This document shows positions 5,295 to 9,586 of a stretch of 9,586 nucleotides of DNA, in pieces. The position numbers and the translations under genes are program-made. The notes below the pieces were generated by a model. It made no database searches. It was not told the DNA's origin and saw nothing but the letters and a program-made list of their open reading frames with translations. The stretch is from Candidatus Delongbacteria bacterium (GTDB lineage: Bacteria; CAIWAD01; BS150m-G50). Position 1 is the first letter of the stretch, and every line of letters starts with the position of its first letter. Where the stretch lies: the NCBI GenBank assembly GCA_016784425.1, contig JADHUQ010000088.1:1-9586 (forward strand), given 5' to 3'.

Positions 5295-6848
5295 ATGATA
5301 CAGTACGGTAACAGTCTGATGTTAGCAGTGCCGCGGTCCTGCCGGGTTCTGGTTCTACTGTTACTGCTACTGGTTGTCTCCTGTTCCCGTATTCCGACCC
5401 AGGCAGTTAACAGCGCACCAACCATTCAAAATCCAATCCAGGCTTCCACTACTCCGATACACCCCGGGCAGACAATCACCTTCACAATTTCCGTAGATGA
5501 TCCTGACAACGATTCCCTCAGCAGCTCCTGGCAGGCTTCCTGCGGCACTATACTCTCCAGCTCTGTCGATTCAGCCCGCTGGCAGGCGCCCGATTCCACC
5601 CAGCCGGTACGAATCATCTGTCTCGTCAGCGATCCGGCTGGAGCTACCGCTGCGGACACCGGGTGGTTTGCCAACGAGAATCGCAACCCGATAATCAGCC
5701 AGTGGCGCACCATGTCGCCGATCCTGCTCAACGGCAACAGTGCCTGGTATGCCGTCACTGCAGGAGACCCCGATTCTCAAACGGTGCATTACAACTGGGA
5801 AATCTCCGGTGGCAGTGTCCTCGCTGCAGCAGGGGATTCTATGCAATGGCAGGCTCCGGACAGTGTCACGCATGCCTGGATCGCCGTGGCAGTGACTGAT
5901 GAGTGGGGTGGTGAAGCAGGTGATACATTGCAGGTAGAGGTCTACCGGGAATTGGGTTGTGCCTGGATTTGCAGCCAGGGTGAGGGTGAAGTAGTGAAGC
6001 TCTCATCGCTGGGCGCGGAACTGTTGAGAATTCAGCGTTTTACCGAACCGGTAGCTTTGACCGTCGATGCCGAAAACCGCCGGGTCTGGGTGGCCGACCG
6101 TGAGGCGCAACTGCTCTGGCGGCTCAATCTGGACGGAGCAGTGCTGGACAGCCTGTCCACTTCAGGACGCCCGGTGGCGGTGGCCGCGGTAACGCAGGAT
6201 GGTTCCTGCTGGGTGGCCGATGGCGACTCTTCCCTGGTGCGGCGGATCGCAGCCGATGGAACCACCATACTCAACACGATACGTGGGTTGATCCAGCCTA
6301 CTGCGCTGGTAGTGAATCCCTGGACAGCGGAGTTGTGGATCTGTGACCGGGGCGCGCGTGTGCTTTACCGGGTGGACGCCGACCTGCCCCTGGAAACAAC
6401 TGTAAACGACACCGCCCTGGTCAAGAGCATGAGCGGTTTCACACTACCGGTGGGGCTGGCGGTAGAACCGGAAAGCGGTGCCTGCTGGCTGGCCGACCGG
6501 GGCGCCGATATCGTCTATCGGGTAGCTGCCGACCTGTCCGACTCTTTAGCTGTCGGTGGATTCAGCGATCCACTGGCGGTTGCGGTCACCTCAGCCACCG
6601 GTGTCGCCTGGGTCAGCGATGGTGGTGATAGCGGTACGATCAGCAAGCTTTTCTACGACAACCTGCAACTGCAGATCACCGGGCTGAACTGGCCGCGGGC
6701 GTTGGCGGTTGATTTCAATGACGGTAGCTGCTGGGTGCCGGAAACCGAGCAGAATCGCGTCCTGCGCTATTCCGCCAGCGGTGAGTTGTTGACCACCACT
6801 TCCGGTTTCAACTACCCGGTTGCCATATCCCTGAATCGTGGTTTCTGA
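5295..6848 (+). CDS. Lipoprotein with two Ig-like domains and an NHL-type beta-propeller
   Basis: A 517-residue lipoprotein. Its signal peptide has a run of leucines (19-26) and the lipobox VVSC with Cys30; serine at position +2 gives no inner-membrane retention signal, so outer-membrane anchoring is likely. Residues about 38-125 and 126-212 look like two Ig/PKD-like domains, each with a WQA(S/P)-type strand, a DPD(N/S) turn and a W-x-APDS motif. From about 215 to the end come seven repeats of 40-50 residues with the pattern P-x-A-L-A-V ... (C/V)W(V/L/I)(A/C)D ... (Y/R)R(V/I), for example CWVADGDSSLVRRI and CWLADRGADIVYRV. These are NHL-like blades that should close into a propeller, a fold used for protein or ligand binding; no catalytic residues are recognisable. 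The start at 5295 has a good ribosome binding site. An ATG at 5244 would overlap the upstream gene by eight bases, so coupling is likely either way. The exact role is unknown. Confidence 0.8.
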   Translation: MIQYGNSLMLAVPRSCRVLVLLLLLLVVSCSRIPTQAVNSAPTIQNPIQASTTPIHPGQTITFTISVDDPDNDSLSSSWQASCGTILSSSVDSARWQAPDSTQPVRIICLVSDPAGATAADTGWFANENRNPIISQWRTMSPILLNGNSAWYAVTAGDPDSQTVHYNWEISGGSVLAAAGDSMQWQAPDSVTHAWIAVAVTDEWGGEAGDTLQVEVYRELGCAWICSQGEGEVVKLSSLGAELLRIQRFTEPVALTVDAENRRVWVADREAQLLWRLNLDGAVLDSLSTSGRPVAVAAVTQDGSCWVADGDSSLVRRIAADGTTILNTIRGLIQPTALVVNPWTAELWICDRGARVLYRVDADLPLETTVNDTALVKSMSGFTLPVGLAVEPESGACWLADRGADIVYRVAADLSDSLAVGGFSDPLAVAVTSATGVAWVSDGGDSGTISKLFYDNLQLQITGLNWPRALAVDFNDGSCWVPETEQNRVLRYSASGELLTTTSGFNYPVAISLNRGF

Positions 6849-6901
6849 TCCAGTCGATCCACAGCGACCACTTTCCGCCTGAACAGTCTGCTGCCACTTT
6901 C

Positions 6902-6929
6902 AAGGGGACAGTTTTCATTGTTTCCCCCT
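6902..6929. repeat. Imperfect inverted repeat between lipoprotein and MATE genes
   Basis: AGGGGACA (6903-6910) faces TGTTTCCCCCT (6919-6929), giving a GC-rich stem with a small bulge and an eight-base loop. It could be a weak terminator after the lipoprotein gene, although the bases that follow (TGTAATCCTTCC) are not strongly U-rich. The GGGGACA...TCCCC shape also recalls REP-type palindromes. The remainder of this 174-base gap shows no convincing promoter. Confidence 0.35.
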
Positions 6930-7022
6930 GTAATCCTTCCCTAATTATCGATCAGCTTTTGTATCACGTTGCCAGAGCCGTTGCTACATCCGCCAACCCT
7001 GTAAAGTTATGATCGGATCCCT

Positions 7023-8360
7023 ATGACCCATAACCTGACAAGCGGCTCCCTGAAACGCCAGGTACACCAACTTGCCCTCCCGGTTATCGGGGGATCCCTC
7101 TTCCATTTCGCTTTCGAATTTATCGACATGATCTGGGTCGGACGCCTGGGGAAAGAGGCGCTGGCTTCAATCAGCGCCAGTCAATTTGTCGTCTGGATAT
7201 TTCTCGCCACCGCCGGAATACCTGCCATCGGTTTGCTGGCGGTACTGGCGCGCCGTCATGGCGAAGGCGACCTGCAGCAAGCCCGCAGCCTGGCATCCTC
7301 CGGTGTCGGTATCGGCCTGCTTACCGGAGTGTTCTTTCTGCTGGTGGCGGCACTCACCCTCGATCCGTTCGTCGGATTGATGGGCTTGCAGGGGGAGATC
7401 CATCTTCATGCTCTCAACTATGCCCGCATCATCCTGGGGATAGCACCTGTCTTTTTCGTCTCCTTTGTCGGGGAGAAGATTTTCCACGCTTCCGGCGATA
7501 CCGCCACCCCTTTCCGGGTGCTCAGCGGCGCTATCGCTCTCAACATTATTCTCGATCCGCTGTTGATCTTCGGCTGGCTTGGATTTCCCCGTCTGGGTGT
7601 CGAGGGAGCCGCGGTGGCAACCGTCCTGTCGGAAACGCTGTACATGGTGGTGCTGCTGATCATAATGGCCCGCCGTGGGTTGTATGCCCCGCAGCTGAGG
7701 GCGTTGCGTTTTAAACTGGAGCTGCTCTGGAAAGTTGTCCGCATCGGTGTTCCGCAATCATTAACCGGGATTATCTTCAGCCTGGTTTATATGATTCTCA
7801 CCCGTATACTAACCGATTTCGGTCCGGAGCCGATCGCTGCCCTCGGAATCGGACACAGAGTTGAATATATCTCCTGGTTGCTGGCTATGGGTTACAGTAC
7901 TGCAGCTGCGACTATCGTGGGGCAGAATCTCGGTGCGGGTGATATCGACAGGGTGAAGCGCGGTGTCCGTCACGCACTGCTGGCAGCAGTTACCCTCAGC
8001 GGAATTCTGGCGGTTGTCTACTTTATTGGTGCGGAGCATTGTGTACGGATCTTCACCGGGGAAGCAGAGGTGATATCAACCGGCAGCACCTATCTGCGGA
8101 TCCTGGCATTTTCACAGGTATTCATGGCAGTGGAGCTTGTACTGGATGGTGCCTTCTCCGGCGCCGGTAATACCCTCCCGCTGATGACCATCTCGGTACC
8201 TTTAAGCGTCGCCCGGGTTCCACTGGCACTGCTGTTTGTGCGCTATGTGACCCACGATGTGAGTGGTGTCTGGTGGGCGATCACAATCTCAACCATAGTC
8301 CGGGGAATCCTGATGTACTTCTGGTGGTCCCTGGGGCGCTGGCAAAAGGTAAAAATATGA
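7023..8360 (+). CDS. MATE-family multidrug/toxin efflux transporter
   Basis: A 445-residue inner-membrane protein of the MATE (NorM/DinF) family, which exports organic cations or drugs in exchange for sodium ions or protons. The family's N-terminal block is clear (LALPVIGGSLFHFAFEFID, then MIWVGRLGKEALASIS, residues about 17-50). About twelve hydrophobic segments follow in two halves related by pseudo-symmetry. The second half begins with VPQSLTGIIFSLVYMILTRI near residue 242 and contains SWLLAMGYSTAAATIVGQNLGAG, as expected for the second MatE domain. Length is normal for the family. GGA lies five bases before the ATG. The stop codon overlaps the rnhA start by four bases. The substrate cannot be told from sequence, and no regulator gene is adjacent. 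Confidence 0.93.
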   Translation: MTHNLTSGSLKRQVHQLALPVIGGSLFHFAFEFIDMIWVGRLGKEALASISASQFVVWIFLATAGIPAIGLLAVLARRHGEGDLQQARSLASSGVGIGLLTGVFFLLVAALTLDPFVGLMGLQGEIHLHALNYARIILGIAPVFFVSFVGEKIFHASGDTATPFRVLSGAIALNIILDPLLIFGWLGFPRLGVEGAAVATVLSETLYMVVLLIIMARRGLYAPQLRALRFKLELLWKVVRIGVPQSLTGIIFSLVYMILTRILTDFGPEPIAALGIGHRVEYISWLLAMGYSTAAATIVGQNLGAGDIDRVKRGVRHALLAAVTLSGILAVVYFIGAEHCVRIFTGEAEVISTGSTYLRILAFSQVFMAVELVLDGAFSGAGNTLPLMTISVPLSVARVPLALLFVRYVTHDVSGVWWAITISTIVRGILMYFWWSLGRWQKVKI

Positions 8361-8800
8361 AACAGGTAACCATCTATACTGACGGGGCCTGCCTGGGAAA
8401 TCCGGGACCTGGTGGTTGGGCCGCGCTGCTTTCCAACGGCGAGGTGACCCGGGAGATACATGGCGGGGAGCCTGCAACCACTAATAACCGGATGGAGATG
8501 ACAGCCGCCATCGCAGCACTTGAAGCGCTCACTCAATCCTGCCAGGTAAAACTGGTTACCGACTCGGAATATCTGCGCCTGGGGATTACCCGCTGGATCC
8601 ACAACTGGATGCGGCGCGGTTGGCTTACAGCCGCCCGCCAACCGGTAAAAAACACCGATCTCTGGAAACAGCTGCTGCAACTCACCCGGCGGCACCAGGT
8701 GGAGTGGTCCTGGGTCCGCGGGCATACAGGCCACCCGGAAAATGAGCGTTGTGATGAACTGGCACGACAAGAGGCAAACCGTTACAAAACCAGTGGTTGA
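8357..8800 (+). CDS. rnhA: Ribonuclease HI
   Basis: A 147-residue cytoplasmic endonuclease that cuts the RNA strand of RNA-DNA hybrids (R-loops, Okazaki primers). All catalytic residues of the family are present at the expected spacing: Asp9 in YTDGAC, Glu47 in NNRMEM, Asp69 in VTDSEY, His123 in RGHTGHPENE and Asp133 in CDELA, each one position below the E. coli numbering. The basic handle region (WMRRGWLTAARQPVKNTDLW, about 84-103) is also intact. Length is near that of E. coli RNase HI (155). The ATG overlaps the TGA of the MATE gene (ATGA) with AAGG seven bases upstream; the open frame extends further up to 8273, but that part lies within the MATE gene and adds non-family sequence. Expression is probably coupled to the transporter, although no functional link is known. 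Confidence 0.97.
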   Translation: MKQVTIYTDGACLGNPGPGGWAALLSNGEVTREIHGGEPATTNNRMEMTAAIAALEALTQSCQVKLVTDSEYLRLGITRWIHNWMRRGWLTAARQPVKNTDLWKQLLQLTRRHQVEWSWVRGHTGHPENERCDELARQEANRYKTSG

Positions 8801-8805
8801 AATTC

Positions 8806-8836
8806 TTGAGCTTTCCGAAATCAGAGCTGCTATATT
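8806..8836 (+). promoter_or_regulatory. Possible promoter of the TPR gene
   Basis: TTGAGC (8806-8811, four of six consensus bases) and TATATT (8831-8836, five of six) are separated by 19 bases, longer than the preferred 17. The TATATT is flanked by a direct repeat of AGCTGC (8825-8830 and 8837-8842). Transcription would start near 8843 and the leader would contain the inverted repeat at 8864-8884. Confidence 0.35.
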
Positions 8837-8863
8837 AGCTGCCGTACATTAACTTGAGTTTGA

Positions 8864-8884
8864 TCAGGATCGGTTTTATCCTGA
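8864..8884. repeat. Perfect inverted repeat in the leader of the TPR gene
   Basis: TCAGGAT (8864-8870) and ATCCTGA (8878-8884) are perfect 7-bp inverted repeats with the spacer CGGTTTT. Outer bases TAACT (8850-8854) and AGTTA (8884-8888) could pair as well, across a bulge. There is no U-run after it, so a protein binding site or leader hairpin is more likely than a terminator. Confidence 0.45.
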
Positions 8885-8917
8885 GTTAGATAAATATCGG
8901 GGTATGTCGAGAAACCT

Positions 8918-8922
8918 GGAGG
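8918..8922 (+). promoter_or_regulatory. Strong ribosome binding site before a TTG start
   Basis: GGAGG lies six bases before the TTG at 8929. It is the main reason for choosing that non-ATG start; the first in-frame ATG comes more than 140 bases later and would remove the signal peptide. Confidence 0.7.
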
Positions 8923-8928
8923 TGGAGC

Positions 8929-9586
8929 TTGAAGCTGATATTACAACTTACGGGGCTGCTGTTAGTGCTGCAGGTGGCAGGTGCAACACTCACCTCAGAA
9001 CAGCAGTCGCTGCTGGCGGAAGGTGACCTGCTGGCCGCTTCCTGGGACAATCGTGGTGCTCTGGCTCGCTATGCCATGGTGTTCGCCGCGGACTCGGTGG
9101 GTTGGGAGATCAATCTGCGGATGGTGAGCAGTTCCATCAATGTAGCCGAAGATGCTGTCGGCCCGGACAAGGAACTACTGCTGCAGGAGGCGATGCGGTT
9201 GGGTGAACGGTTTACAATCATGTTCCCCGATTCGGCGCAGCCCTGGTTGCAGACAGCCATCGCTTACGGTCATGTCGCCCTGTTGAAGGGGGGCCGGGAG
9301 AAGGTGCGACTCTCACGTGATGTGGAACGCAACCTGTTGAATTGCCTGGAAATCGAACCGGAAAACTGGCGGGCTCGTGGTATCCTTGGTAAATACTACA
9401 TGGAAGTCGCCAACCTGAACTGGGCTCTCAAAGCGGTGGCAGAGGTGCTGCTCGGTGGCCTGCCTGACGGTACTTTTGAGATGGCGCAGCGGGAGTTGCT
9501 GGAGTCGCTGGAGCTTAATCCGGATTATGTTTATGCCCGGTTGCAGCTTGGACGCACCTGGCTCTTGATGGGTAAGCAGGAGCAGG
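8929..9586 (+). CDS. Exported TPR-repeat protein, RMDN-like (3' end beyond the window)
   Basis: The frame from TTG at 8929 stays open to the window edge, giving 219 residues of an incomplete protein. The first 20 residues form a signal peptide (MKLILQLTGLLLVLQVAGA). The rest is helical with tetratricopeptide features: paired helices with small residues at the packing positions, and ELNPDYVYARLQLGRTWLLMGK as a typical repeat. The stretch with LEIEPENWRARGILGKYY followed by LNWALKAVAEVLLGGLPDGT resembles the family of regulator of microtubule dynamics proteins (RMDN), whose bacterial members are exported TPR proteins of unknown function. It is likely to act as a protein-binding scaffold in the periplasm. 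A 128-base gap with its own possible promoter separates it from rnhA, so it is probably a separate unit. The TPR call is good; the RMDN relation is from recognition of the LLGGLP motif and is less sure. Confidence 0.75.
   Translation, partial: MKLILQLTGLLLVLQVAGATLTSEQQSLLAEGDLLAASWDNRGALARYAMVFAADSVGWEINLRMVSSSINVAEDAVGPDKELLLQEAMRLGERFTIMFPDSAQPWLQTAIAYGHVALLKGGREKVRLSRDVERNLLNCLEIEPENWRARGILGKYYMEVANLNWALKAVAEVLLGGLPDGTFEMAQRELLESLELNPDYVYARLQLGRTWLLMGKQEQ

Noticed and set aside
7167..7757. Minus-strand open frame of 196 codons
   Set aside because: It lies wholly within the MATE gene on the other strand, its translation is rich in Q, D and H with no recognisable domain, and it has no ribosome binding site. 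It is a shadow of the coding strand.
8243..8770. Minus-strand open frame of 175 codons
   Set aside because: It is antisense to the MATE 3' end and rnhA; the rnhA catalytic motifs prove the plus strand is coding there.

Overview
The window looks like a chromosomal segment of a Gram-negative, sulfur-metabolising bacterium of moderate to high GC. An outer-membrane type beta-barrel protein and a lipoprotein with a clear lipobox support the Gram-negative envelope. A sulfide:quinone oxidoreductase-like flavoprotein, a DsrC/TusE protein and a DsrE2-like protein support sulfur metabolism. The Ig-like plus beta-propeller lipoprotein and the RMDN-like TPR protein recall the FCB group (Calditrichota, KSB1 and similar), but this placement is only a guess.

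Left part (minus strand, about 3600 down to 31): a compact sulfur operon. Transcription appears to start near 3563-3570 in front of a MerR-family regulator with a cysteine-rich C-terminus (3502-3047). It then runs through an SQR-like flavoprotein (2927-1698), a DUF1641 protein (1698-1006), a TusE-type DsrC (1013-696) and DsrE2 (647-132), and ends at a strong rho-independent terminator (62-31). Start and stop codons overlap between SQR, DUF1641 and DsrC. The likely logic is that SQR oxidises sulfide at the membrane, perhaps in a complex with the DUF1641 protein, and that the sulfane sulfur is handled by DsrE2 and DsrC. The MerR protein probably senses a sulfur, redox or metal signal and acts on two identically built palindromes (CTGTA-N8-TACAG) at its own promoter.

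Middle part (plus strand, 3788-6848): two envelope genes. The first encodes a secreted protein with a barrel-like N-terminal domain and a CsgG/TolB-N-like C-terminal domain. The second encodes a lipoprotein with two Ig-like domains and about seven NHL-type propeller repeats. They are adjacent and probably co-translated; I cannot assign a function.

Right part (plus strand, 7023-9586): a MATE-family exporter overlaps rnhA (RNase HI) by four bases. A gap of about 130 bases with a possible promoter and a perfect inverted repeat follows. The window ends inside a TPR protein that starts at a TTG codon behind a strong ribosome binding site.

No tRNA, rRNA, CRISPR array or recognisable insertion sequence was seen. 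The intergenic gaps are all shorter than 300 bases.
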